Origin: Candidatus Halobeggiatoa sp. HSG11
GTDB taxonomy: Bacteria > Pseudomonadota > Gammaproteobacteria > Beggiatoales > Beggiatoaceae
Length of the DNA stretch: 39,975 bases
Assembly (NCBI GenBank): GCA_030378105.1
Contig: JAUCGL010000026.1
Coordinates: forward strand, 1 to 39,975
Direction of reading: 5' to 3'
Shown: positions 8,301 through 15,771 of the stretch, in pieces
How positions within the stretch are numbered: the stretch's first letter is position 1
Layout of the letters: every line of letters begins with the position of its first letter
Translations under genes and position numbers: made by a program
Notes under the pieces: generated by a model
The model's database searches: none
Seen by the model: only the letters and a program-made list of their open reading frames with translations
Told to the model about the DNA's origin: nothing

Positions 8301-9396
8301 AAATACTTCAGTGTTGACTATTATTGATGACGATAAATTACCAAATATATCTATAGACAAAATTACCACTCTTACAACCCTGCCACCATTAGCAAATAAT
8401 ACTTGTTCGTCAGCTAATATCCTTAAAACAACCTGTAATTTTAATTGGAAGGATGCCAAAAATATTCTTATTGAAAAACAAGGCAGTATAGGTAATGCGA
8501 TTATAGTAACTGATATTAATAATCAAGGCCGTATATCTAATTCAAAAATAGTCGAAGATGTTCAAGTAACTGGCGGAATTGTTAGTGGTTATATCACTAA
8601 TCTTGGAACCTTATCCAACTTTGAATTTGTTGGTGCTTCAATAACTGGAATGAATACGAAAGGTGAAATTATTGGTATTCTCAGTAGCAAAATTTTCAAT
8701 AACAGTAAAATTGGCGGTAGCTTTGAAAATATCCGTTTAGCTCCAAATACTCATATTATTGGTGGGATTCTGAAAAAAACTATTATTGGTGATAAAAAAC
8801 AGCCAGCTATTTTGGAAAATTTACATATTGAATCTAAAAGTTATATTTCCAATGTTATTATCGCAGAAAATGTAACTTATGGTGAAAGCGTTATTTTTAC
8901 CAATGTTGAGTTAAGAACTAAAATAGCTCAATTACCAGTATTAGGTGATTCTATTGTTATTGATCCTTATGGTAATTTTATGAATACTAGTTCCGCTAAA
9001 TTCACTGGTGGAGTTTCAGAAAATGGTGGACTTTTCCAACGTAAATCAACCATCAACCATCAATCTCAAATAACAATTACCAGCAATCTATTAGTTGATG
9101 TGAAACATATTGGCAAACAAGCTGATATTTTGGTAGTTGCAGCCCATACCATCAATGGTAAGAATGACTTTTACATGCTTAATTTTGAAAGTAAACCAAT
9201 TATTTGGAATGGTAATTTTGCTGATTTAATTGCTTTCCAAAGCTTGACAAAATTGGCTCCAGTTGAAGCAATTGAAATTTGGAATAACCCGCTTGATATA
9301 GCTGGTTCTGTTATGGTTTATGTTGGTTATAGACTTGCAGATGGTAGGATTGTTTACTCACCTAAAGATATGATTGAAATGGATTTTGTTGAATAA
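5308..9396 (+). CDS. Large secreted lamin-tail/Calx-beta repeat protein
   Basis: This is a 1362-residue extracellular protein. A long basic N-region and hydrophobic core (about 34-50, ending PIFADA) look like a signal peptide cleaved near residue 51. Residues 54-225 resemble a lamin-tail domain (SLVINEINYDDKG, FIEYVELKNIS). Four Calx-beta-like units follow (about 230-690), each ending in an acidic D-D/N-D motif such as GTITDDD, VDND, VQDDD or ITDND, which suits calcium binding. Two Cys-containing InlB B-repeat-like units (about 705-870) come next, with SSPHGINC and SSPQGINC. A fifth Calx-beta unit is at about 910-1010. A turn-rich beta-helix-like region and a conserved-looking C-terminal domain complete it. 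No anchor is seen. A role in adhesion or the extracellular matrix is inference; domain identity is by pattern. Confidence 0.8.
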   Translation: MLSKHLWKINSLLIQNNFLSSQGRIITNSFSSLKTTLLITIIFMVSTPIFADASLVINEINYDDKGADFIEYVELKNISGSTIDFSVTPYVLDLINGDTKNSYKTINIKTGTVDNNDYFVICGDNTTVPNCDFDSSPSTGFLQNDVEAIVLKLGGFIVDTVSYEGDVTGYVEGTAAGSDSHTIALISLSRFPDGTDTNNNNSDFALKCITPGTENNIVDSSGCYALSINDPIAITEGNNGNKTIDFTVSLSHAATQDITVDYATADNTATANSDYSSIASKTLTFPANNNTVQTVTVTINGDEIDEGTSETFYINLTNSSNNSQISDNQGTGTITDDDTAGLTVTETSGTLVNESGTTDTFTIVLDSKPTSDVEISIASGDIGETTVDKSSLFFTTGNWSIAQIITVTGVDDGAVSDGNQTTTVTLSVVDANSDDQYDTLTDTVNVTTVDNDIAGVAVSPTSLTVNELSGTASFTVKLNTQPSGSSSVTIPLSTSSNCTISPTTSITIASADWNTSKSVIVTAIDDAIDNATNRTCTITTGDPTSGDTDYGNLVANDVSNVSVSVQDDDIAGIDDVSGNINLIEGGATGSYDIKLSSQPSDDVEITVTANTQTAVSKDGGTNLSNNVVLTFTNGDWNIAQTITVQAIDDSAVEGNHISIISHKITGTVNDGNYPTTLILGNVTANITDNDNPPTTDTGGSSTPLPNKMTVFAKFAGQGSGIVTSSPHGINCRTEAGECKAEFDTASKMKLTVKPDSGSEFDRWSGKNCDTEIFLTSNRTCTAYFKLTPRTLTVSYPENSIIISSPQGINCGNNNQECSHKFEGGETINLSAIPNNDYILDSWSENCSDGKIQLLENATCSATLITKPAESVVITPVDPIVPDIIPPTTNTDSEDLTTSNVDESTILTNTVSFSEQNYEVAENAGQIEITATRIGIEGKVTVELWSSASDYNITETLVWNDGLDGDITVPITIIDNDIVDGNKEIILSLGNAENTKLELNTSVLTIIDDDKLPNISIDKITTLTTLPPLANNTCSSANILKTTCNFNWKDAKNILIEKQGSIGNAIIVTDINNQGRISNSKIVEDVQVTGGIVSGYITNLGTLSNFEFVGASITGMNTKGEIIGILSSKIFNNSKIGGSFENIRLAPNTHIIGGILKKTIIGDKKQPAILENLHIESKSYISNVIIAENVTYGESVIFTNVELRTKIAQLPVLGDSIVIDPYGNFMNTSSAKFTGGVSENGGLFQRKSTINHQSQITITSNLLVDVKHIGKQADILVVAAHTINGKNDFYMLNFESKPIIWNGNFADLIAFQSLTKLAPVEAIEIWNNPLDIAGSVMVYVGYRLADGRIVYSPKDMIEMDFVE

Positions 9397-9435
9397 ATAT
9401 AGGAGTCCAAGATAACCATGTTTGAGTAGTCATAC

Positions 9436-9514
9436 AATATGTAGTGTTAAACCTACTAGGTATTTGAGACCTAGCAGGTTTTTTGGAGTCATCACTATTT
9501 TATTTAGGACTACC
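9436..9514 (+). repeat. 79-bp repeat with terminator hairpin, copy left of purH
   Basis: The segment runs from AATATGTAGTGTTAAACCTA to TTTATTTAGGACTACC. It contains the stem AACCTACTAGGT / ACCTAGCAGGTT (9449-9480) followed by TTTT, so it can act as a rho-independent terminator for the preceding secreted-protein gene. A direct copy of the same length lies at 11193-11271 on the other side of purH. Confidence 0.8.
9449..9484 (+). terminator. Rho-independent terminator
   Basis: A 12-bp stem with one mismatch (AACCTACTAGGT against AACCTGCTAGGT) and a 7-nt loop is followed by T residues. It lies about 50 bp after the stop of the secreted Calx-beta protein and before the convergent purH. Confidence 0.75.
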
Positions 9515-9551
9515 TCATGTTTGAACTCCTTAAAATAACTTTAGACTAGAA

Positions 9552-11105
9552 TTAATGTCTAAAATGTCGCATTCCAGTGAATACCATTGCTATTTCATGC
9601 TCATCGGCAGCAGCAATTGTTTCCTTATCTCGCATCGAACCACCCGGCTGAATGATAGCAGTGATACCAACACTAGCAGCCGCATCAATCCCATCTCTGA
9701 ATGGAAAGAAAGCATCCGAAGCCATAACAGAACCTTGCACTTCTAACTTTTCATCAGCAGCTTTTATCGCAGCAATTTTAGCACTATAAACTCGGCTCAT
9801 CTGGCCAGCCCCAACTCCTATCGTCATACCATCTTTACAATAGACAATAGCATTAGATTTCACAAACTTAGCTACTTTCCAAGCAAATAATAAATCTTGC
9901 AGTTCTTTTTCAGTTGGTTGACGTTGGGTAACAGTCTTTAAATCAGCAATTGTCACCATGCCAGTATCACGTTGTTGTACTAATAAACCGCCTCTTATTC
10001 GTTTAAAATCAAAATCTTGTTCTGAGCTATCAGCATTCCAAATTCCTGATTCTAATACTCGTACATTTTTCTTAGTTGCCAGAATTGGTTTAGCAGCTTC
10101 TTCAACATTTGGAGCAATTATAACTTCTACAAACTGACGGTCAATAATAGCTTTAGCAACTGTGGCATCTAAACTACGATTGAAAGCAATGATGCCTCCG
10201 AAAGCAGAAGTTGGATCAGTTTTAAAAGCTCTATCATAAGCAGAGCCAATATTTTCCCCAATGGCTACTCCACATGGATTCGCATGTTTAACAATAACGC
10301 AACTTGGTTCAGAAAAAGATTTGACACATTCTAATGCTGCATCAGTATCAGCAACATTGTTATAAGACAACTCTTTACCTTGAATTTGTTTGGAATTTGC
10401 GACACATATCAAAGTAGAATTTGGTTCGCTATAAAAAGCCGCTTGTTGATGAGGATTTTCTCCATAACGCATAGTTTGAACTTGTTGATATTGGAGAGAA
10501 AGAGCCGGTGGAAATGAATTGCCAATACTTCCTAAATAATTAGCAATTAAACTGTCATAACGAGCAGTATGAGCAAAAGCTTTACTAGCAAGAGCAAATC
10601 TGGTTGCTTCAGTCATCGCACCATTATTATTAGCCATTTCTTCTAATACGCTATCATAGTCTTCAGCATCAACAACTACTGTAACAGCAGCATGATTTTT
10701 GGCCGCAGAACGTAACATGGCTGGCCCACCTATATCAATATTTTCAATTGCAGTAGCTAAATCACAATCTGGTTTAGCAATCGTCTGTTCAAATGGATAC
10801 AAATTAACTACAACTAAATCAATTGGTTTGATGCTATTATCTACCATCACAGCTTCATCAATACCACGCCGTCCCAGTAAACCACCATGAATTTTGGGAT
10901 GCAGAGTTTTAACTCGTCCTCCCATCATTTCAGGAAAACCTGTATAATTAGATACTTCAGTAACTGGAACTCCATTATCTGCAAGTAATTTGGCGGTTCC
11001 TCCAGTTGATAAAATTTCTATATTTTGTTCGCTTAAAGCTTTGGCAAAAGGAATAATTCCTGATTTGTCAGATACACTTAACAACGCTCGTTGGATAGTT
11101 GACAT
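9552..11105 (-). CDS. purH: Bifunctional AICAR formyltransferase / IMP cyclohydrolase
   Basis: PurH catalyses the last two steps of de novo purine synthesis, transferring formyl from 10-formyl-tetrahydrofolate to AICAR and closing the ring to IMP. The 517-residue protein starts with the methylglyoxal-synthase-like cyclohydrolase domain ([38 protein letters not shown]). The formyltransferase domain follows, with LRYGENPHQ-like [14 protein letters not shown], the catalytic KHANPCG motif, and the C-terminal [16 protein letters not shown]. It is a single gene convergent with the Calx-beta gene and flanked by 79-bp direct repeats. No purD or other purine gene is adjacent. Confidence 0.96.
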   Translation of the reverse strand: MSTIQRALLSVSDKSGIIPFAKALSEQNIEILSTGGTAKLLADNGVPVTEVSNYTGFPEMMGGRVKTLHPKIHGGLLGRRGIDEAVMVDNSIKPIDLVVVNLYPFEQTIAKPDCDLATAIENIDIGGPAMLRSAAKNHAAVTVVVDAEDYDSVLEEMANNNGAMTEATRFALASKAFAHTARYDSLIANYLGSIGNSFPPALSLQYQQVQTMRYGENPHQQAAFYSEPNSTLICVANSKQIQGKELSYNNVADTDAALECVKSFSEPSCVIVKHANPCGVAIGENIGSAYDRAFKTDPTSAFGGIIAFNRSLDATVAKAIIDRQFVEVIIAPNVEEAAKPILATKKNVRVLESGIWNADSSEQDFDFKRIRGGLLVQQRDTGMVTIADLKTVTQRQPTEKELQDLLFAWKVAKFVKSNAIVYCKDGMTIGVGAGQMSRVYSAKIAAIKAADEKLEVQGSVMASDAFFPFRDGIDAAASVGITAIIQPGGSMRDKETIAAADEHEIAMVFTGMRHFRH

Positions 11106-11587
11106 TAAATAACCTCAAGTATTATATATAATTTATAGGTTTTATGTAGATATTTTATTATTTATCAAGGAGAAAAACAGGATAACTTCATTAATATGTG
11201 GTGTTAAACCTGATAGATATTTGAAACTTAGCAGTTTTTTTGGAGTCATCACTACTTTATTTAGGACTACCAAAAAATGAAACAAATTTATCCACTCATC
11301 TGTAAGCTAATGTAATCTCACTTGTTATAGTAGTTTTTATGAATATCCAAAACACTTATGAGTTTAATCATATAGTTAGCTATTAAATTTTCAATTGACT
11401 TTAAACAAAAAAAGCTTTACCCTAATCAAATTGAAAAATCTCAGTTTACTTAATAAGTATTTACTTATATACTAATCCTTATCTGATAGCATTTGATGCA
11501 CATTAAATGTTTACTAAACCCTATATTTATTCTTAAAAATCAACTTTGAGAATGAATTTTTTTAATATCCTAGTACAGGAGAAATAA
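11106..11587. other. Divergent regulatory gap between purH and tkt
   Basis: This 482-bp spacer between divergently transcribed purH and tkt must hold both promoters. It contains the second 79-bp repeat (11193-11271). A possible -35 TTGACT is at 11395-11400, without a clear -10. The tkt ribosome-binding site AGGAG is at 11577-11581. No convincing ORF or riboswitch was recognised. Confidence 0.5.
11193..11271 (+). repeat. 79-bp repeat, copy right of purH
   Basis: Direct repeat of 9436-9514 in the same orientation and of the same length, from AATATGTGGTGTTAAACCTG to TTTATTTAGGACTACC. The hairpin stem is degenerate here (AACCTGATAGAT / ACTTAGCAGTTT), so terminator activity is doubtful. The TGGAGTCATCACTACTTTAT segment is almost unchanged. 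Confidence 0.8.
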
Positions 11588-13573
11588 ATGCCTTCACGTA
11601 GAGAACTAGCTAATGCAATTCGTGCTTTGAGTATGGATGCTGTGCAAAAGGCCAATTCTGGTCATCCCGGAGCACCAATGGGTATGGCTGATATTGCTGA
11701 AGTATTATGGAATGATTATATGAACCATAATCCAGCTAATCCTAATTGGGCAGATCGTGACCGGTTTGTATTGTCCAATGGTCATGGCTCAATGTTGATT
11801 TATTCTTTGCTTCATTTGACTGGTTATGATTTATCAATGGAAGACTTAAAAAACTTCCGGCAATTACATTCAAAAACTCCGGGGCATCCAGAATATGGTT
11901 ATGCTCCGGGCGTGGAAACAACCACTGGCCCATTAGGTCAAGGTATCACCAATGCAGTTGGAATGGCTATTGCGGAACGTACTTTAGCTGGTCAGTTTAA
12001 CCAAGCTGGCCATGACATTATTGACCATAGCACTTATGTATTCTTGGGTGATGGCTGTATGATGGAAGGTATTTCCCATGAAGCTTGCTCCCTAGCTGGT
12101 ACTTTGGGATTGGGCAAGTTGGTTGCTTTTTATGATGACAACGGTATCAGTATTGATGGTGAAGTTGAAGGCTGGTTCGCTGATAACACTCCACAACGTT
12201 TTACTGCCTATGGCTGGCAAGTTATTGAAAATATTGATGGTCATGATGGTAATGCTATCAAACAAGCTATAGACCAAGCTAAAGCTGAAACTGGTAAACC
12301 AACTTTGATTTGTTGCAAAACAACCATTGGTTTTGGTTCTCCAAATAAAGGTGGTAAAGAAGATTGTCATGGAGCTCCACTTGGTGATGCTGAAATTGAG
12401 TTGGTAAGGAAAGAACTTGGTTGGACTGCTGCACCATTTGAAATGCCTGCTGATATAGCTACTGGTTGGAATGCTAAAGAAAAAGGTGCTAAAGCTGAAA
12501 GTGATTGGAATGGTAAATTTACCGCTTATGCTCAAGCTCATCCTAAGTTAGCTGCTGAATTAAAACGGCGTTTAAGTGGTGAATTACCAGACGATTTTTC
12601 AGAAGAAGCTAATACTTTTATTGCTAGTGTTGATGCTAAAGCCGAAAAAATTGCTTCTCGGAAAGCTTCCCAAAATGCGTTAAATGGTTTAGGGCCATTA
12701 TTACCTGAATTTTTAGGTGGTTCTGCTGACTTAGCAGGCTCTAACTTAACTATTTGGAGTGGTTGTAAAGGTATTCAAGAAGATGCTGGTGGTAACTATG
12801 TTTATTATGGTGTGCGTGAGTTTGGTATGTCTGCCATTATGAATGGTGCATCTTTGCACGGTGGTTTCATCCCTTATGGTGCAACTTTCTTAATGTTCTC
12901 CGAATATGCTCGGAATGCGTTGCGGATGGCGGCGTTGATGAAAGTACAAAGCATCTTTGTTTATACTCATGATTCCATTGGTTTAGGTGAAGATGGTCCA
13001 ACTCATCAACCAGTTGAACAGACTGCTACTTTACGCATGATTCCTAATATGTCTGTATGGCGGCCATGTGATGCGGTTGAATCAGCTGTTGCTTGGAAGA
13101 TGGCGGTATTGAATAGAGAAGGTCCAACTAGTTTAATTTTCTCTCGTCAAGGTTTACCACATCAAGCTCGTACTGCGGAACAGATTGCATTAGTTGAGAA
13201 AGGTGGTTATATCTTAGCTGATTGTGATGGTACTCCTGATGCGATTATTATTGCGACTGGTTCTGAGGTTGAGTTGGCTGTGGATGCTGCTAAACAATTG
13301 AGCGGTAAGAAGGTTCGGGTTGTTTCTATGCCTAATACTAATGTGTTTGATGCTCAGGATGCTGCTTATCGGGAAGCTGTATTGCCAAGTTCTGTGACTG
13401 CAAGAGTTGCGGTGGAAGCTGGGGTTTCTGATGCTTGGCATAAGTATGTTGGGTTTGGCGGTAAAGTTATTGGTGTTGATAAGTTTGGTGAGTCTGCTCC
13501 AGCTGGTGAGTTGTTTAAAGAGTATGGCTTTACTGTGGATAATGTGGTTAAGGCGGTTGAAGGTGTGATGTAG
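11588..13573 (+). CDS. tkt: Transketolase
   Basis: Transketolase is a thiamine-diphosphate enzyme moving two-carbon ketol units between sugar phosphates in the pentose phosphate pathway and, where present, the Calvin cycle. The 661-residue length is standard. The N-terminal domain has [10 protein letters not shown] and the thiamine-diphosphate motif [13 protein letters not shown] with DDNGISIDG. The middle domain has [19 protein letters not shown]. The C-terminal domain contains [15 protein letters not shown]. The start is supported by AGGAG 7 nt upstream. It stands alone, without other Calvin or pentose-phosphate genes adjacent. Its last about 40 codons and terminator are duplicated twice downstream (14841-14955 and 15643-15739), which is most unusual. 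Confidence 0.97.
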   Translation: MPSRRELANAIRALSMDAVQKANSGHPGAPMGMADIAEVLWNDYMNHNPANPNWADRDRFVLSNGHGSMLIYSLLHLTGYDLSMEDLKNFRQLHSKTPGHPEYGYAPGVETTTGPLGQGITNAVGMAIAERTLAGQFNQAGHDIIDHSTYVFLGDGCMMEGISHEACSLAGTLGLGKLVAFYDDNGISIDGEVEGWFADNTPQRFTAYGWQVIENIDGHDGNAIKQAIDQAKAETGKPTLICCKTTIGFGSPNKGGKEDCHGAPLGDAEIELVRKELGWTAAPFEMPADIATGWNAKEKGAKAESDWNGKFTAYAQAHPKLAAELKRRLSGELPDDFSEEANTFIASVDAKAEKIASRKASQNALNGLGPLLPEFLGGSADLAGSNLTIWSGCKGIQEDAGGNYVYYGVREFGMSAIMNGASLHGGFIPYGATFLMFSEYARNALRMAALMKVQSIFVYTHDSIGLGEDGPTHQPVEQTATLRMIPNMSVWRPCDAVESAVAWKMAVLNREGPTSLIFSRQGLPHQARTAEQIALVEKGGYILADCDGTPDAIIIATGSEVELAVDAAKQLSGKKVRVVSMPNTNVFDAQDAAYREAVLPSSVTARVAVEAGVSDAWHKYVGFGGKVIGVDKFGESAPAGELFKEYGFTVDNVVKAVEGVM

Positions 13574-13580
13574 GTTTTTG

Positions 13581-13603
13581 GGTGGATGCTTTGGTGTCCA
13601 CTC
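13581..13603 (+). terminator. tkt terminator-like hairpin (original copy)
   Basis: A stem GTGGA/TCCAC encloses the loop TGCTTTGGTG just after the tkt stop and is followed by a short T/A run. Better-conserved copies occur at 14934-14955 and 15718-15739. Each copy lies only 20-35 bp before the start of a toxin-antitoxin or restriction gene. Confidence 0.55.
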
Positions 13604-13622
13604 TTAAAATATCAATAAATAC

Positions 13623-13766
13623 ATGAATAACATATATATTGAAACAACTATTCCTAGTTTTTATTATACTTCTCGTACTGATGTACAGTCAATGGCTATG
13701 AAAGAATGGACTCAAGAATGGTGGAATGAATATGCTCCAACATATAATTTATATTCTAACTCGTAA
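13623..13766 (+). pseudogene. PIN-domain toxin, 5' fragment
   Basis: The frame opens MNNIYIETTIPSFYYTSRTD, a PIN-domain start with the first acidic ligand (E7) and the IPSFY segment. It runs to WTQEWWNEYAPTYNLYSNS and stops at 13764-13766. The missing middle and C-terminal parts reappear partly at 14497-14679, after an intervening YefM/YoeB block. Fragment order and orientation match one original gene of roughly 150-170 codons. It follows the tkt hairpin by about 20 bp. Confidence 0.75.
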
Positions 13767-13787
13767 GCCGTATAAAATTACGATTTG

Positions 13788-13818
13788 GTAGGGTGCATAA
13801 GCGATAGCGTCATGCACC
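13788..13818. repeat. Short hairpin repeat of the GGTGCATAAGCG type
   Basis: GTAGGGTGCATAAGCGATAG followed by CGTCATGCACC forms a stem GGTGCAT/ATGCACC. Relatives occur inside the MITE at 25541-25616 (two opposed copies) and near 39830. It lies at the left border of the block that splits the PIN gene. Confidence 0.65.
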
Positions 13819-13826
13819 GAACATCA

Positions 13827-13908
13827 CTAGTGCCAAGGTTCTACCTTGGCATTCATTCCAAATAGCTCTGCCATTTAATCACACAATCGGTGGCAGAGCC
13901 TTGGCACT
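13827..13908. repeat. AGTGCCAAGG palindromic element, copy 1
   Basis: An 82-bp element runs from CTAGTGCCAAGG to CCTTGGCACT. Its ends are inverted repeats (AGTGCCAAGGTTCTACCTTG against the complement of GGCAGAGCCTTGGCACT). The middle contains AGCTCTGCCATTTAATCACA. The family recurs at 14463, 17650 and 17842. This copy stands directly before the YefM gene. Confidence 0.8.
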
Positions 13909-13935
13909 TCTTGAATTAATAAATTATAAAACGTT

Positions 13936-14196
13936 ATGGAACAAGTTACTATTAATGATGTAAAAACTAATCTAAATCACATTTTTAACCGTGTAAACCA
14001 AAATCATGAAGTTATTTCTGTAATTAGAGATAAAAAACAATCAGTAGTTTTAATGGATGCCGACGAATATAACAGCTTGATGGAAACACTATACTTATTA
14101 CAAGACTCAGTTAATGCGAAACGATTAGATGAAGGTATAAAACAACATAGTCGAGGACAGTATAAGGAAATTGATGTTAAAGCTTACTTGGACTAA
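13936..14196 (+). CDS. yefM: YefM/Phd-family antitoxin
   Basis: This 86-residue antitoxin combines an N-terminal DNA-binding Phd/YefM fold (INDVKTNLNHIFNRVNQNHE, then VLMDADEYNSLMETLYLL) with a C-terminal toxin-binding tail. The protein is expected to autorepress the operon and to neutralise the YoeB toxin encoded directly downstream, whose start overlaps its 3' end by 23 nt. The YefM-YoeB pair looks intact and sits inside a broken PIN-toxin gene, bordered by AGTGCCAAGG repeat elements. Confidence 0.88.
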   Translation: MEQVTINDVKTNLNHIFNRVNQNHEVISVIRDKKQSVVLMDADEYNSLMETLYLLQDSVNAKRLDEGIKQHSRGQYKEIDVKAYLD

Positions 14197-14437
14197 TACT
14201 GGATTAGAAGATTTAGAATGGTGGCAACAACATGATAATAAAATGTTGAAGCGTATAATAAAATTAGGTTTAGAAACTTGTAAAAATCCCATCAAAGGTA
14301 TAGGAAAACCAGAACCATTAAAATTTAACCTACAAGGTTATTGGTCTCGTCGTATAACAGAAAAACATCGTTTTATTTATACCTTTGATGATGAGCAAGT
14401 TATTGTGATTCAATGTCGCCACCATTATAAAGAATAA
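14174..14437 (+). CDS. yoeB: YoeB-family mRNA endonuclease toxin
   Basis: This is an 87-residue toxin of the RelE/YoeB fold that cleaves mRNA on the ribosome. The start is taken as ATG 14174; a TTG at 14171 is the alternative. Residues matching the catalytic set of E. coli YoeB are all present: E47 in GKPEPLK, R66 in EKHRFIY, and H84 in CRHHYKE. The WSRRITEKHR and LEWWQQHD motifs are diagnostic. It overlaps yefM, which is the usual coupled arrangement. No disabling change is visible. Confidence 0.9.
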   Translation: MLKLTWTNTGLEDLEWWQQHDNKMLKRIIKLGLETCKNPIKGIGKPEPLKFNLQGYWSRRITEKHRFIYTFDDEQVIVIQCRHHYKE

Positions 14438-14462
14438 TATCTTGTTAGATGTTACTTATTAT

Positions 14463-14497
14463 TGCCAAGGTTCTACCTTGGCATTCATTTCAAATGG
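14463..14497. repeat. AGTGCCAAGG element, truncated copy 2
   Basis: TTGCCAAGGTTCTACCTTGG followed by CATTCATTTCAAATGG matches the left half of the family at 13827 and 17650. It ends exactly where the PIN-toxin 3' fragment begins, so it marks the right border of the inserted YefM/YoeB block. Confidence 0.75.
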
Positions 14498-14679
14498 TGA
14501 TGCATTACATTTGGCAGTTGCTTGTTATCATAAAATGGATTGTCTATTAACTTGGAATTGTAAACATATTGCTTATTGCTAATAAACTGGAACATATTCG
14601 TAGAATCAATTTTCAGCTTGGATTATCAACTCCTGCATTAGCAACACCGTTAAATTTGTTAGAATATGAGGAAGAATAG
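14497..14679 (+). pseudogene. PIN-domain toxin, 3' fragment (frameshifted)
   Basis: Translation gives GDALHLAVACYHKMDCLLTW, the late PIN motif with an acidic ligand in GDALHLA, and then NCKHIA. One extra base near 14575 shifts the frame. The second frame continues NKLEHIRRINFQLGLSTP and ends in LLEYEEE at 14677-14679. This is the C-terminal half expected for the fragment at 13623-13766. The two halves are separated by about 730 bp of repeats plus yefM-yoeB. Confidence 0.78.
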
Positions 14680-14681
14680 TT

Positions 14682-14837
14682 ATGAAAAATGGAGAAATAA
14701 TTGAAATCAGAAAGATACGTCATGACATTTCAAAAAAAGTTGGTAATGATTTAAATAAATTATTGGAACATTATAAGAAATTAGAAGCTAACTTAAAAGC
14801 ATCTGGCAGATATAAATTTTCTGAGGACAAGCATTAG
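14682..14837 (+). CDS. Small antitoxin-like protein of the disrupted PIN module
   Basis: This 51-residue basic helical protein starts MKNGEIIEIRKIRHDISKKV. It begins 3 nt after the stop of the broken PIN toxin and so is in the position of its partner. Short proteins with this 'I.EIRK.RH.IS' pattern are found beside PIN toxins of this kind. It appears intact although the toxin is dead. Its stop lies only 4 nt before the first downstream copy of the tkt tail. The function is inferred from context. Confidence 0.6.
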   Translation: MKNGEIIEIRKIRHDISKKVGNDLNKLLEHYKKLEANLKASGRYKFSEDKH

Positions 14838-14840
14838 AGG

Positions 14841-14955
14841 TAAGTTTGGTGAATCTGCTCCGGCTGGTGAGTTGTTTAAGGAATATGGTTTTAATGTGGT
14901 TAAGACTGTTGAAGGTGTGATGTAGGGTTTTGGGGTGGATGCTTTGGTGTCCACC
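14841..14955 (+). pseudogene. Duplicated tkt 3' end and terminator, copy 1
   Basis: TAAGTTTGGTGAATCTGCTC through GTTGAAGGTGTGATGTAG repeats the last about 35 codons of transketolase ([24 protein letters not shown], stop). It then repeats the downstream hairpin GGTGGA...TCCACC. Relative to the real gene it lacks 9 nt (an in-frame loss of three codons near TVDN), a deletion shared with copy 2. It immediately precedes the VapBC pair. Confidence 0.9.
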
Positions 14956-14980
14956 TTGTAATTATTAAAAGAGAACTAAT

Positions 14981-15202
14981 ATGCTAAATTTAGATATTCA
15001 AAAGAAAATAGTAACTAATGAAAAATATCAACCTATTGCAGTACAAATTGACTATCAAGATTGGTTAAAGATCGAACAACAATTTGATGTTCCAATTCCA
15101 AAAAGACCGTTACGTTCACTAAAATCCTTCAGAGAATCATTACCAAAAACTAAACTTTCAAGTATTGATTTGATTCGTCAAATACGTGATGAAGGATATT
15201 AA
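14981..15202 (+). CDS. VapB-like antitoxin
   Basis: This is a 73-residue protein. Its N-terminus (MLNLDIQKKIVTNEKYQPIA, then VQIDYQDWLKIEQ) resembles antitoxins that bind operator DNA and pair with PIN toxins. The C-terminal tail (LRSLKSFRESLP) would wrap the toxin. The toxin GTG start follows its stop codon with no gap, indicating translational coupling. AAAAGAGA lies just upstream as a weak ribosome-binding site. The pair sits between tkt-tail copies 1 and 2. Confidence 0.72.
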   Translation: MLNLDIQKKIVTNEKYQPIAVQIDYQDWLKIEQQFDVPIPKRPLRSLKSFRESLPKTKLSSIDLIRQIRDEGY

Positions 15203-15619
15203 GTGATTTATTTAGATACTAGTTTTATTGTGCCACGTTATGTCGAAGAAGAATCAAGTCAATTTGTGGAACAATTTTTATTAACTTGCAATGAGATAGC
15301 TATTAGTTATTGGACTTATGTAGAATTTAATAGCATGTTAGCAAGAAGAATTAGGATGGATGATCTTGATGAAAATAGTGCAAATCAAATAATGGCAATG
15401 TTTGAACATGATATGAATTCATCTTTTTATATTTTAGTACCAACGATTTCAGATTATAAATTAGCAAGTTGTTTTCTACAAAAACCACATACTGGTTTAC
15501 GTGCTGGGGATGCTTTACATCTCGCAATTGCACATAACAACAAAATCAAATTTTATACATTTGATAAGCTGTTATTACAAATAGCTCCACAATTGAACAT
15601 TGAAATTGGTAGTTTATAA
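15203..15619 (+). CDS. VapC-like PIN-domain ribonuclease toxin
   Basis: The 138-residue PIN protein appears complete. The metal-binding acids expected for the fold are present: D5 (MIYLDTSF), E41 (YVEF), D103 (AGDALHLA) and D121 (TFDKLL). PIN toxins cleave tRNA or rRNA when freed from their antitoxin. The start is GTG (read as Met) directly after the antitoxin stop. It ends about 20 nt before tkt-tail copy 2. The GDALHLA motif resembles that in the disrupted PIN toxin next door, but the N-termini differ, so the two are different PIN subfamilies. Confidence 0.86.
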   Translation: MIYLDTSFIVPRYVEEESSQFVEQFLLTCNEIAISYWTYVEFNSMLARRIRMDDLDENSANQIMAMFEHDMNSSFYILVPTISDYKLASCFLQKPHTGLRAGDALHLAIAHNNKIKFYTFDKLLLQIAPQLNIEIGSL

Positions 15620-15642
15620 AATTTGTATAAGTAATAGATTAA

Positions 15643-15739
15643 ATCTGCCGATGAGTTGTTTAAGGAGTATGGTTTTAATGTGGTTAAGGCTGTTGAAGGT
15701 GTGATGTAGGGTTTTGGGGTGGATGCTTTGGTGTCCACC
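15643..15739 (+). pseudogene. Duplicated tkt 3' end and terminator, copy 2
   Basis: AATCTGCCGATGAGTTGTTT through GTTGAAGGTGTGATGTAG again repeats the transketolase C-terminus and the GGTGGA...TCCACC hairpin. It is shorter at the left than copy 1 (the segment between TCTGC and GATGAG is shortened) and has the same internal 9-nt loss. It lies 33 bp before the restriction gene. Confidence 0.9.
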
Positions 15740-15771
15740 TTGTATTTTTCTACCAATAATTAAGAGTTTAT

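Noticed and set aside
6564-8459. Minus-strand open frames of 80-120 codons inside the Calx-beta gene
   Set aside because: Antisense shadows of a repetitive Thr/Asp-rich coding sequence with no supporting signals.
12092-12541. 149-codon minus-strand open frame inside tkt
   Set aside because: Antisense shadow; tkt is fully conserved across this stretch.
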